Assembly (NCBI GenBank): GCA_933207985.1 | Contig: OW240912.1 | Location: 250,907,522-250,971,521, forward strand | Direction of reading: 5' to 3' | Source of the DNA: Pelobates cultripes | Lineage: Eukaryota; Chordata; Amphibia; Anura; Pelobatidae | DNA length: 64,000 nt | In this document: piece by piece, positions 46,330 to 57,819 of the stretch | How positions within the stretch are numbered: the first letter of the stretch is position 1 | How the letters are laid out: every line of letters begins with the position of its first letter | Program-made: the position numbers and the translations under genes | The notes under the pieces: generated by a model | Databases searched by the model: none | Told to the model about the DNA's origin: nothing | What the model saw: only the letters and a program-made list of their open reading frames with translations

Positions 46330-49300
46330 CAAATATGGTCCTTTGGTTTGTGTGTTGGTTTGTGTATTAGTCCTTTTGAGGGCTTTATGTAGTGATATAG
46401 GCATTTATATTCTGTTTATTGGTTTGCTTAGTTTTGATTATGTTCTTGTCATAGTTCTAATACCAACGTCACAGGTCTGTTAATTGAACTCAACAAATTC
46501 TGCCAAATTCAAAGTTTTTCCAGGAAGTAGACCAACAAGGGACATACCATTTTCCTTGTTCCAAATGAAAATATAATTCCTGGCAAACTAGAACTGTTTC
46601 TATCATTCTTCATTTTTTGAAAAACAGAAAAATACTTGATACTCGTATTTATTCATAAATGATTTAAAAAGTATTGTACAATAGAAAGATATAATACTTT
46701 TAGTTAATGCTTTTTTATTTGGAACTGCTTCAGCTAATAAATTACAAACAATTGGGAACAATTGGGAAATACTATCTGAGTTTCACAATTCTCTCCTGTT
46801 GTAATGTTGACCTCTGTGTTTCTTTATTATCTATGTATATGGCATATCATGCTATAACTCAAACTAATCAAAAATAAACTTTCAATATTTTATAACCATT
46901 CACTATTTTTTTCTTCTCTTAAAGGTATATTCCATGCATAACCTATGCTACATACAGAGGTTATGGTGCAACAAGGTTTAGAGACCCTGTCTCTTTGCCC
47001 CTTTGCTTATAACAATTTAGCTAAAAGACTGTCCTTTTCTCTCTGACATTAAATGAGAAGTCTAAATTTCACACCGTTGACCATACCGGTATATATACAC
47101 TATGTACTGAACATGGTGCATGTCCTCACATGTTAACAGGCCTGAACAATATTTTACATTAGGTTATACATGCAGAAATGCCATCTAAACCTTATTTAAA
47201 ATGTAATAATTTAACAAATTATGTATAAAATACACTATTTTGTCTTTACAATATGTATAGAAATGGTCAGTATTTTTTTCTTTCTTTAAAAACATAAGCA
47301 AACCCTAATCTTGCAAAAGTGCCTATACAGACCTAAGCAGGTAGACAGGAGACAATGTGGCTTTACATTATCGTGTTCCTGGGCACATCTGGCACAACCC
47401 TCGCACGCACTTGTATCTGGGGGCTGGGGGGGGACTACATACATTCAAGCTGTGTACAGACAACTTCACAAAACTGTGAATGGGGTTGTCAATAGACTGA
47501 TAGCTGCCTTGATATGGTTGCATTTAGTCTTTTCAGTCGTTCCACATATCAGGTCTGATGGATAATACTTCATTCAAGGCCCTGACCAATATATAACTCA
47601 TTGGTAGACAGAGTTTTATAGAATAAAATCAGGTTTTGAATACAAGACTGTGAGGTTTCTTTTTGTTTGAGCCTCTTCCTGATGTAGGAAAGGCTGCCTC
47701 CTACTGTATTTTACCTATGGCACTGGCACTACAGAAGGTTCTTAAAAAGTCTGGATAATGCATTACAAAATGAGGGACACTTCCAGCATAGAGTACCCTT
47801 TTACGTGTTGAGTGAATTCGAGCTGAAAATGCTTTAGTATTGGCAACTGTCAGAAAACTAAATCTTTTTTCAAAGCAGCACATAAATATTGTTATGCAAA
47901 TGTTGCTCAATGTTATTTTAATAAAATCCAGAAGATTTATGAAACTCTAGCTAGGCTTCACTCAGGCCCTTGCAGTGCTTAGTATACTGATCATTATATA
48001 AATATGCTTTTTCTGTGCTCACGTTGGTTTAGTAAAAGAACAATCTAAGTCATGGGCAAGCAACTTTAAGAACTCCAGATGTTGTAGACTATATCTCCCT
48101 TATAGCCAAAATCCTGTCAAAGTATCAGGGATATATAGTATACAACAACTGGAGTGTCCAAGGCTGTATGACCCTGCTCTAAGTACTTGAAAACCTTTGT
48201 TTCATATTAAACATCATGCAAATGATCAAGATAAAAATGCATGCTCATTGTAACCCAGCATTAAGAGAAGACATTAAACACATCCAGCATGTGGCCACTT
48301 ATTCTATACATCTAATGTATGTTAATTATTTATCGGATGCTAGTCGATTGTGAGGCTTTTTTTGGCGTACATAAACAAACAGGATTAGTACACCATCATT
48401 TACTTTGTTGGTGTAGCATTGTTTCCAAATGAACAATTTTAGACCAGTTGCCTGTGCTGTGCATGAGAAATCAGCTCTGGGGCATTGCACACCCAGCATG
48501 CAGATATTACCTCTTAAATGCCAGAAGGTTTGCCAGGAATAAATATTTGACCACTTTTTTTATGCTTTAACTTTAAGGGAAACAAAGTAAAAATCACCAC
48601 CCCTGATTTATTTATGCATTATAATAGATGAAGCATCAAAAATAAATAAATATCTTCCAACAACCCGATACTATATAGCATATATAAACTGATTGCAGCT
48701 TCAGGCAGTGCCCCTACCTCACCAGGAAGCAGATCCACCATTTAATAGGATACTCTGTGGGGTCTGCTGTTATCACACAAAGCCTGCAGAGGTTTATGGG
48801 ATAAATAGTTCATTCCCTAACAGAAATCCTACTCATCACATAGGACTAGTTTATAGTGTTCCACCTGCAGGGTTCAGCACAGCCACCTACTGCACATGCC
48901 TGCAGTGAAAGCTTGCCTCTATCTCCAGCGAAGAGAGAGAGAGAAAAATCTAAGTTGTGTGTGTGTAAGCAATATGTGCATCTAGTACAAACTGTATTAA
49001 GGCAGACCAGCACTCTGGGGACTGTCTTATAGTTTTTTATACAGTGCGGAGAGTGCAGTCTGCATCATAGTTTAAATTCAAACCTGTATGATGACTATTT
49101 AGTGACCATTTAAAGGCTCAATATAATTATCAAATTCTTTTGGCAACATAAATTATTTTTCTCAAGAAGAAAATATAAATGTTTTCACTCAGCTTCTAAA
49201 TTCTAGAATGCTGTGCAAAGCGTTACTGGGAAGATTACTGTTTGAACAATGGAAATATATAGCATTTACCTCACAAGAACCTGCAGTTAGTGCTTAGTGT

Positions 49301-50329
49301 TTATTTGCAATCCTTTCAAATCCAGGGCAAATGAGTCCAAGCTTTACTTACAATTAGACAACTGATGTTTCAATTTTCCAGTCTGGATCAGGAGTTAACC
49401 TGTTTTGTTTTTAACAGAAAGCACTACAAACATTGTATACTTTCCAGTATTTACTGTGATTGGCTAAGGAAAAAGTTTTGTATACTCAGTGCAAATTAGG
49501 TGTTCACTATGTATGTTGTGCACAATGCTAAAAGAAACGAAATTAGCAGTTAGGTGGAAAAATTGCAGTCAAGCGCAATGGCCAGTTATCAGCTTGCAAA
49601 CACTTGCTGCATAGTGGACAGATCCGTAAAGTACGTGGCTACATTTTACAGTCATCTCTGTTGGTGTCCTTTATGTGTGGACTGTTGTTTATCTCTCTAA
49701 TAAGGAAGTCGTTCATCTGATGCATACAGATCTTTGAGTTGTCTGCTGTATTATCTTTCCGTTTCCAAAGGGATACTCTAGGCACCATAAGCGGTTCATG
49801 TTATTGAAATGGTTATGATGCATGGGGTTTCAGTGGAGCTGTTAAACCACGTTTTGCATTTAATGCTGAGCAAATGTTTCCAGCAGGCCAGCCATGTCAG
49901 CTGATACTAGCGAATGCGATGGGTGGCATTGTTTGACTGAATACTCATCTAATTCTCTCAAACCAGCGGCTGAACTACAGTGGGAGCGCAGCCACTGAGT
50001 GCTAGAGGGGCCCATTGGGTGATGCATGCACTTAAGGTCTCCCGATGGGTATTGGTGAGCGGGGCCTCTCTTGGGTGCCGCAGCCGTTTAAGAGCATGAC
50101 CTAGTATCGGCAACGTTGGGAGGAAGTTACAGCCAGTCACTTCCTTCCAGCTATAAGGAGAGAGCCTGCGGGTTAGGGAGAGGAGGCGGCAGCCAGGTGG
50201 GAGAGAAGCTAAACGAGTGACCTGCTGCAGACCCCACACAACCATCAATTTCAACAAGCAGTAGGACCTCAAGGAAGCCACAAAAGGTATGCTAACAGGA
50301 GGATGGCTTAGATTTAGATGCTTGTACAC
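46330..50329. other. Intron, no gene seen
   Basis: About 4 kb of AT-rich sequence. It contains a hairpin MITE at about 48057-48175 (CTCCAGATGTTGTAGAC with the complement of GTATACAACAACTGGAG), a MITE-like scrap near 49768-49850 ('AAGGGATACTCTAGGCACC') and a GC-richer old repeat at 49964-50290 beginning CAGCGGCTGAACTACAG, which may be another hAT end. ORFs at 47311-47565, 48693-48908 and 49958-50329 lack recognisable domains. Confidence 0.5.
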
Positions 50330-50398
50330 AGTACTTTCATAGGCATGCGCAGCCTATTGCATTAGGGTGTGCACCCTAAAGCACAAACACACGCCGCA

Positions 50399-50509
<111 letters not shown>

Positions 50510-50514
50510 TGCTG

Positions 50515-50850
50515 TGTGTGCTGTTAGTGTGCTGTGTGAGGGTGCTGTGTGCTGTTAGTGTGATGTGTGTGTGAGGCTGCTGTTAGTGTGATGTGAGGGT
50601 GTTTGTGTGTGTGTGTTTGTGACTGTGCTGTTTGTGTGTGAGGGTGTTTGTGTGTGTTTGTCCTGTGAGGGTGCTGTTTGTGTGAGTATCGTGTATTTGT
50701 GAGGGTGCTGTTTGTGTGTGTGTATTTGTGAGGGTGCTGTTAGTGTGCTGTGTGTGAGGGTGTTGTGTTTTTTTTAAAGGTGCTGTGTGTGTTTGTGAGG
50801 GTACAGTTAGTGTACTGTGTGTGTGTGAGCTGTATGTGTGTAGGTGCTGT
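50515..50850 (-). repeat. TG-rich minisatellite (GTGCTGTTTGTGTGTGAGG)
   Basis: This is the reverse-strand version of the CACACACAGCACCC minisatellite at 4890-5360 and 8560-9110. Confidence 0.88.
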
Positions 50851-51204
50851 ATGTTTGGAGGGATTGTGGAGGTGGGGGCAGATTAGTAAATCCTTGCTGC
50901 CATGTGCCATCCCTGGTGGTCCAGTGGAGAGTGAACTCTAGCCTGCGGGGCTAGAGTTAACTCTCAGGAGATCTGAGCATTGCAGCAGCAACGCTCAGAT
51001 ATCGCGAGAGGAACCTGGGGGAGCTTCTGTCTAGAGCTCTCTGGGTCCTCTCCTGCCTCCCTCCATGCTGCTTTGGGCCGGTGAGGTAGATCTTTGGTCT
51101 CCCCGCCGGCCCATGGAGGCTTAGAGCAGAGCCGGCACTCAGATAGCGCCGGCTCTGCGTGAGCCGACAGGAGAGATCGAGATTCCCACCCCCCCAAAAA
51201 AAAA

Positions 51205-51565
51205 TATACACGTGTGTGTACACACACTCACAGACACATTCAGACACACACGCACACATACACTCACAGACACACACACATTCACAGACACACACATACA
51301 CTCACAGACACACACATACACTCACAGACACACATTCACACACACATACACAGACACACACTCACACACAGACACACACATATACACACTCACACACAGA
51401 CACACACTCACACACTCACAGACATACACACATACACAGACACACACACATTCACAGACACACACTCACATACACTCACAGACACACACACATTCACAGA
51501 CACACACACATACACTCACAGACACACACTCATACACTCACAGACACACACTCACACACATACAC
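51205..51565 (+). repeat. CA-rich minisatellite (ACACTCACAGACACACAC)
   Basis: Regular ACACTCACAGACACACACA units. All three frames are open because stops are rare in this repeat, producing long Thr/His-rich ORFs that are not genes. Confidence 0.92.
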
Positions 51566-51742
51566 TCACACACATACAAATTACCTGGAGTGCTGGCGTG
51601 GACTTTTCCCTGGGGTCCAGTGGGGCGGGCGCCTCTTTGCATCTCAGCCGCGGCGAGGGAGCGGTCTGCTGTCTGGTCCCTCTTGCTGCGCGGGCTGTCT
51701 GCTGTAGCTGGGACACCCCGTGCGCACGCCTATGAGTACTTT

Positions 51743-53295
51743 GCTTTTACACAGTGTATGTATACACTGTATCTATCCATATGGAATATACATAATGTCT
51801 GATGCATGCTTGCTCCGAATATTAACACAATATTATATGCTTAATAGGAAACACAATAATTTAAGGTATAAATGTTTACAAATCAGGTGTAAAGAAAAAC
51901 TACATTCAATCCCATTCAAGATTTATCAGGACACACATGCAGCCTTTTAGTTCATCCTCTAAATAACCTGTAATTACATGTAATCCACCAGGATATAGTC
52001 TTTTAAACTGCCCATTATAGGAGATTGGAAGTATGTTCTATACATTTTCTCAGTGGGTCCAGTAACAATTTCTTATGTCAGTTCCACATGGGGAATTTTA
52101 TTATTATTATTTTTTTTTTAAAGCAACTAATTTTTATGTGGCACTGGTTTAAAAAGAATGTAGATTGCACCATTGTAATAAGTATACCTTCCATTGTGCA
52201 ATGCTATAGTGTTGAGGTGAACATATGTCCCTCTCACTTGTCACTCCTCTGCACAACACATCTTGGCCCAGTTTTAGCTGCGCAAAATGCACATGGTCTT
52301 TGATCTGATTGTGGTGCTTGTGACCAAAGGGCTTGCCAAGATGGCTGCTTCCACAGGGCATGGGTAAGGCATGAGATGCACTGAAATAGATGTATTAATT
52401 ATACATATTCATTACCAAATTATACACCGAAATACTAAATTACATGTAAACAATTGGCTTTAATATTAATAGAAATAAACAATTTTCAAATGAAATATGC
52501 ATGTTATACCTAGGACACCTATGGAGAGTGCTGAAATCTAGCAAAATTATAAAATAATAATAGATATTATTAAAATGTATCAGTAATAGTAAAAAGTTTG
52601 CAAATAAAACATCAGATATGGGGCATTAGTAACACCCCCACATCCATAAAAGTTAATCTCGATGAATTTGTTATGGAGGCAGAAGTGACTGGGGCTGTCT
52701 TACATTCAGATGTTCAATATTTTTTCAATGATTTAAACCTGAAGCTGGTCCCCAAAACACCTCAGCCTCTTCTCTTCCTCCCTTTGTAGTGATAGGCTAA
52801 GAGTATAAGATGACACTTAACCTATCATAGGCCACCTGGCAAACCTTCCTGTTCATACAGGTGGCTGAGAGGAAGGAAGAGATGTGCTGGTGCTGGGGTT
52901 AAAACTTCACATAGTTTAATTGGAAAATATTTTAACCCCTGAAGTTAAGATGGCGCCTAGACACCTCTGTATGGAGATGAAAAAGTTATGGGAATGGAAG
53001 TGTTCTTATTTGATGTTAAGGGATACTCTAACATGCAGTCTGCTCACTATTAAATCTATTACCACTTAGTAATATGTTTTGAGCGTTACGAAAATTTATT
53101 TGAACAAATTTGCTTTTGCAAAGGAGTTGCAAAATTAAGGCCACAGTAACAAAATTGGAAAGATTCCTCAAGTCGTTTTGGCCTATTCTTGATTATTCTC
53201 CACAATTCTTTAATGAATAAACCTTGTTTTTTTATTTTAGATAAAACTAATTTGTATATAAGAAAATTCTATCAGCTTTCTTTTTGCTAACGTAG
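51743..53295. other. Intron, no gene seen
   Basis: AT-rich sequence. The ORFs at 52025-52303 and 52598-52789 have no recognisable domains. A MITE-like block lies around 52735-52930, with 'CTCAGCCTCTTCTCTTCCTC' pairing loosely with 'GAGAGGAAGGAAGAGATG'. Confidence 0.5.
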
Positions 53296-53309
53296 TCTGT
53301 TTACCTTCT

Positions 53310-53375
53310 TATGTGTGCTTCACTGGTGTCAATATATATTAGAACTGGAATTTCCAACTTTTCTCTTTTTTCCTT
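53310..53375 (+). repeat. 66-bp terminal direct repeat, 5' copy
   Basis: TATGTGTGCTTCACTGGTGT...CTCTTTTTTCCTT is identical to 58714-58779. It represents the end of the pseudo-LTR placed upstream of ORF1. Confidence 0.95.
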
Positions 53376-53500
53376 TTGCCAATTCACTAGGGGTTAACCC
53401 CCATGGAGGTTCCAGTTGTTTAGTCTCCTTTCTTTCTTCTTTTTTCATTCTTTCAAACAAATTGTTGCAATTTTGGGTTTGAATACCCGCTATCTATTCT

Positions 53501-54391
53501 ATGAGCCACATAGGTGAAAAAGTATCACCATATAAAATGTCATCATTACTAAAGGAGGTTCAAATCTCTGTGACAAATCCGGGAGATATAAGTAAAGTAT
53601 TTTCTTTAATACCATTTACAAATATAAAGAACAATGATATAAACAACCTATTCTTCTCAATACAAGATCTCTATAAATCCCAAATTAAGGGACACTGGGA
53701 ATTGGAGAGCTTACGACAATATATAGCACAGAATCTAGTTCCCAGAGGACTTAGACCAGAGATCTCCACTCCAGTGAGAGTAGATAATGATGAAAAATTG
53801 ACCAGGTGGAATACGATTTTATTAGATTGCTCTTCTAAACTAATGCAATTTTTAATTGAATTAGAACAAGAGGAATTAGATCTAACCAATAAAAACTTAC
53901 AAGAAGAAATTAATAAGGTTAAGAATTTTTATAATAATCCTGAATATTCACTAATGGAGACAAAATTACAGAATAATTTGGAATCTTTCACAACCTTTAT
54001 TAAAGAGAAAAAGCATCAAAAATTTGTGAGAGATTTTAATGACTTTAAAGAAGGGAATATTTTTCGAACCAAAAAACAACCGAAAAGACGGTTTGTCACT
54101 AGATCAAACTCAAGGAGCCGGAATACAGATGGCTCTGACTCTGATTCTAACTTTATGTTGAATAGAAAAGATTCTCGTTCGACATCTAGATCAAGACAAA
54201 ATCCAAGAGGAATCTTGAGTAATCAGGATAAAACCGTCACATTTTTACAAACCCAGACCCCAAGTCCCATACCTCTGATTAACACATCACAAACTTTTTT
54301 AGATCAGGAATGGCCCACCCCACAGAGGGGACGCCTAAGAGACAGGGGGAAATGGGGATACAAGCCAGAGAGGACCACCAAGAGGCAATAA
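53501..54391 (+). CDS. Penelope-like ORF1, Ser/Arg-rich putative nucleic-acid-binding protein
   Basis: The 296-residue ORF lies upstream of and overlapping ORF2 by 82 bp, in a different frame. Residues about 63-125 carry an 'LRQYIAQNLVPRGLRPEI' block and an 'LDCSSKLMQFLIEL' helix, a pattern I recall from other amphibian Penelope-like ORF1 proteins. Residues about 103-173 look coiled-coil-forming. Residues 190-233 are strongly basic and SR-rich ('KKQPKRRFVTRSNSRSR', 'STSRSRQNPR'), suiting RNA binding or nuclear entry. The start at 53501 is the first ATG in the frame but has a weak context (T at -3). No enzymatic motif is present. Its role in retrotransposition is inferred from position and composition. 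Confidence 0.85.
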   Translation: MSHIGEKVSPYKMSSLLKEVQISVTNPGDISKVFSLIPFTNIKNNDINNLFFSIQDLYKSQIKGHWELESLRQYIAQNLVPRGLRPEISTPVRVDNDEKLTRWNTILLDCSSKLMQFLIELEQEELDLTNKNLQEEINKVKNFYNNPEYSLMETKLQNNLESFTTFIKEKKHQKFVRDFNDFKEGNIFRTKKQPKRRFVTRSNSRSRNTDGSDSDSNFMLNRKDSRSTSRSRQNPRGILSNQDKTVTFLQTQTPSPIPLINTSQTFLDQEWPTPQRGRLRDRGKWGYKPERTTKRQ

Positions 54392-56745
54392 CAACCATAA
54401 TTCCCAAGAAAGATGACAACAAAGTCATTAATCTCTCAACGTATATCTTATCCAAACATCATATTTCACTTTTAAATAAGGGCCTTTCATTTGTCCCTAC
54501 ACCAGGGGGAGATGTCTTAAGCTGGACAAAAGATACCAATTTGTTTGGTAGAAAACTGGCATTATGTTCTCTACATAACCGAAGAGACAAAAAGTTATGC
54601 AAAGAGATTGGGATTGCTGCAGAAGACCATGATCATTTACAAATGTTGATACGGTTATTGGATGAGCAGGATACTGTCCAACCTTTAACAGATGTGAAAC
54701 CCCCATCTTGGTACACTCCTAATCTAAAAGAGGTAACAAATGTAGATCTCTTTGTCCAAATGACAACAGACAAAATTGAAAAACTAATAACTTTGCCAAC
54801 AAATAAACACAATTTGTCCTTAAGTGAACAATGTGCACTACGGGAATTAAGTATGAACAAAAATTTAATCATCAAACCCTCAGATAAAGGTGGCAATATT
54901 GTATTGATGGATCGGAAGATGTATGTCTCAATGTGCATGGACCATCTCAATGATCCTCTATGTTACAGAAAATTAACTAAGGATCCAACTTTAAGTTACA
55001 TAGAGGACCTGAAAAAACTTTTAAATCAGACACTGGAATATGAAATTATTTCCAGAGACGAATTTAGGTACATACTCCCGAATTCTAATCCCACAATTGC
55101 CACCTTCTACTGTCTCCCAAAAGTGCATAAGAACCAACAGCAACCCCCAGGTAGACCGATTGTTTCCGGGAATGGGTCTCTTACTGAAAATGCTAGTAAG
55201 TATATTGAGAAACTACTTCATCCATTTGTTCTAAAGCTGGCATCCTATATTAAAGATACTAAACAGACTCTACTCAAATTAGAGAATCTTGAGGTTCCAC
55301 CTTACTCTATGTTAGCCAGCCTAGACGTGGTTTCTCTTTATAATAACATTCCACACACAATGGGGCTAAAGGCCATAACTTATTTTTTGGAAAAATCTGA
55401 CTTTACACTATCTCAAAGAGATTTCATAGTGAAATTGTTGGATTTTATTCTAACGCACAATTACTTCATCTTCAATGGGACCTATTACTTGCAAATGAAA
55501 GGCACGGCTATGGGCACAGCTTGTGCACCAAGTTATGCCAATCTCTACCTAGGATGGTGGGAGGAGACATTTTTAAGAGAAACAATAGCCGAAAAATTTG
55601 GAAAATCTATACTACATTGGGGTAGATATATCGATGATGTCCTGCTGTTTTGGTTAGACACTGTTGACACCTTTAAAGATTTTGTAAGAATTCTGAATGA
55701 CAATTCCATAGGACTCAAATTAACTTATGTCATTGATGCCGAACAAATCGAATTTTTGGACTTAAGGATTCTCCTGACCTTGGAGGGTAAGGTACACACG
55801 GAATTATTCCGTAAGAAAACCTCTACCAACAGTTTACTACATTGGGAGAGTCATCATCCATTTAACCAAAAAGCAGGAATACCATATGGTCAGTATTTAA
55901 GGGCCAGGCGAAACTGTTCGGACGACAAGACATTCTATAGAGAGGCAAAAGAACTGAGGACAAGGTTCAAATCTCAGGGTTATCCGAACCGAGTCCTAAA
56001 AAAAGCATATCAACGGGCATCAACAATGGAGAGAACTACCGCTTTACGTACCATAAAACCACAAGTAGAAAAACAACCCATACGCTGTATAGGGACTTTT
56101 GACCAACTATGGGACCCAATAAAAAGAATCTATAAGGACCACTGGCCAATCCTAACACATGATAAGGATCTGGCCCAACATCTAACACAGTGGCCTAGCA
56201 TTACAGCACGGAGACCGAGAAACTTGAAAGATATCCTGGTACATAGTCATCTCGAACCGGAACCACCGATGAGATCATGGTTAACTATGACCAGAGGTAC
56301 TTACAAATGCGGACATTGCAAGGCCTGCGAATACATTTATCCCTCTAAAACTGTGGAATGTACTCAAACACGACAATGTTTTGCCAACAAACAATTTGTT
56401 AACTGTTCCACTACTAAGGTAGTCTACGTAATTACATGCAGCTGCGGCATACAATACGTGGGAAAAACGTACCAACAGTTTAGAAGACGCATACTGCAAC
56501 ACGTAAACTCAGTTACGAATATCAATATATCTACTCCTGTAGCTAATCATATTAGAAAACACCATAACAGTGATGCCTCAAGTCTCAAATTTCAGGCAAT
56601 TGAACAAATATCTCTTAACTCTAGAAAGGGGAACTTTAATCTCAAATTATTAAAACAAGAGTCAAGGTGGATACATACCTTTAAGACATTGACCCCTAGG
56701 GGTCTTAATGAAGAGTTCAATTTTTCCCCTTTTATCCATGGGTAG
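54310..56745 (+). CDS. Penelope-like ORF2: reverse transcriptase with C-terminal GIY-YIG nuclease
   Basis: The 811-residue ORF is intact. Residues about 40-65 hold the conserved 'LLNKGLSFVPTPG' entry motif. The RT region includes 'IIKPSDKGGNIVLMDR' (about 190-205), 'FYCLPKVHKN' with 'GRPIVSG' (about 262-285), motif A 'SLDVVSLYNNIP' (D339), motif B 'GTAMGTACAPSYANLYLG' (398-415) and motif C 'YIDD' (440-443). A Cys cluster C667-x2-C670-x2-C673 precedes the GIY-YIG nuclease: 'VVYVITC' (704-710), 'QYVGKT' (715-720) and 'RRRILQH'. It would nick the target, prime on it and copy element RNA. The ATG has G at -3 and G at +4 and lies inside ORF1 in the -1 frame, so reinitiation or leaky scanning is more likely than fusion; no canonical slippery heptamer is seen in the overlap. 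All catalytic residues I can check are present. Confidence 0.95.
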   Translation: MAHPTEGTPKRQGEMGIQAREDHQEAITTIIPKKDDNKVINLSTYILSKHHISLLNKGLSFVPTPGGDVLSWTKDTNLFGRKLALCSLHNRRDKKLCKEIGIAAEDHDHLQMLIRLLDEQDTVQPLTDVKPPSWYTPNLKEVTNVDLFVQMTTDKIEKLITLPTNKHNLSLSEQCALRELSMNKNLIIKPSDKGGNIVLMDRKMYVSMCMDHLNDPLCYRKLTKDPTLSYIEDLKKLLNQTLEYEIISRDEFRYILPNSNPTIATFYCLPKVHKNQQQPPGRPIVSGNGSLTENASKYIEKLLHPFVLKLASYIKDTKQTLLKLENLEVPPYSMLASLDVVSLYNNIPHTMGLKAITYFLEKSDFTLSQRDFIVKLLDFILTHNYFIFNGTYYLQMKGTAMGTACAPSYANLYLGWWEETFLRETIAEKFGKSILHWGRYIDDVLLFWLDTVDTFKDFVRILNDNSIGLKLTYVIDAEQIEFLDLRILLTLEGKVHTELFRKKTSTNSLLHWESHHPFNQKAGIPYGQYLRARRNCSDDKTFYREAKELRTRFKSQGYPNRVLKKAYQRASTMERTTALRTIKPQVEKQPIRCIGTFDQLWDPIKRIYKDHWPILTHDKDLAQHLTQWPSITARRPRNLKDILVHSHLEPEPPMRSWLTMTRGTYKCGHCKACEYIYPSKTVECTQTRQCFANKQFVNCSTTKVVYVITCSCGIQYVGKTYQQFRRRILQHVNSVTNINISTPVANHIRKHHNSDASSLKFQAIEQISLNSRKGNFNLKLLKQESRWIHTFKTLTPRGLNEEFNFSPFIHG

Positions 56746-57780
56746 AGACCTTGATAAATTGATAGTAGCTGCAACTATTAAGTTTTGACTTATTAATAAT
56801 TTCTTTAAGCATTTCTATCTAGACAGACAAATTGGTCCTTTTCACCAATAGATCCCAATCATTGAAGAGTTTGCATAAGAAAACAACGAATACAGGGGCT
56901 TGAATGCAAAAGTTGTTCGTGTTGAAAATTATTAACACGTCTCAGCCCCTATTCTCTTTATAAATAAATCTTAATTATGACTTCATTATTATGAAAGAAC
57001 TTCAAATATTTGTATTTATCAATACAATAGAGACGGTTCAAGTATAACTGATAGACTAATAACATGTCATTAAGCTGTCCATTAGGTTTTCTTTAGAGAT
57101 TGATATCCTGATATATAAAAAATTCTATCGCCCGTCACCTACGGAAAAGTATGATGGAACTGTTAGAAACTAATCAGTTGCCCATTGGGAGTTGGGTAAC
57201 ATAGAATCTGGGAAACTAACAATTGTCAGATAGTGGCAAGAACAATGTAGGTATAATAAGAACCTGGGGACGTGATAGTTAAATCAGCCCAATGTAATGT
57301 CATCTTAAAATTTCTGATTAAATAGGTATTATCCCCAGATATCAGTTGGACTGAAACTGTAGAGCTCATAATTCTAATATTATATTAACAACAGATGACA
57401 TATCGTAGGAAGTTCAGTCTTTCTCTGCCACGAGCAATGAACCCAGGAAAAGTAAAGCACTTATTAACAAACTTCCAAATAGGCAATAACTATAAGAAAT
57501 AATACAATCTATAACAATCTTCTTTTGAAGTTTTTAATAATTTTGCATTATACAATAATAGATCTTTTCCTTACTTATTTAGTTATATTGTTTTCAAACA
57601 ATAACTGTCTGTTTCGTTCAGCGACTCATACACTAAGGGTTAATAAACCCGGTCTTCAATTAATTACGTCAAATTACAACAGATGAGTACCCTCTCTTGC
57701 ATTGGTTAATTCAAAAATAACGGTTACCAATAGGAATAGAGTATCACCTTTAAAAGACCGGGAGGCACAGGACCCCGGTT
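56746..57780 (+). other. PLE 3' untranslated region upstream of the ribozyme
   Basis: About 1 kb of AT-rich non-coding sequence between the ORF2 stop and the hammerhead. No ORF of note. A GC-richer block (57735-57780, 'AGACCGGGAGGCACAGG') immediately precedes the ribozyme. Confidence 0.75.
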
Positions 57781-57819
57781 TCCTTCTGATGAGCTAATAA
57801 GTGAAACGCGCGTCAGGGA
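57781..57819 (+). ncRNA. Minimal hammerhead ribozyme in the PLE
   Basis: Stem I 5' strand TCCTT (57781-57785); core CTGATGA (57786-57792); stem II GCT-AATA-AGT (57793-57802, with a G-U closing pair); core GAAA (57803-57806); short stem III around GCGC (A57806-C57807 with G57812-U57813); cleavage triplet GTC ending at 57814; stem I 3' strand AGGGA (57815-57819). Every conserved core base is present. Hammerheads with this two-base-pair stem III are known in Penelope-like elements and often work best as dimers. Cleavage after 57814 would define the 5' end of a processed PLE RNA. Confidence 0.85.

Noticed and set aside
47311..47565. 84-residue ORF
   Set aside because: No domain, no splice context and no similarity I can recall.
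51159..51802. Three overlapping Thr/His-rich ORFs (173-196 residues)
   Set aside because: All are open because of the ACACTCACAGAC repeat; they are not proteins.
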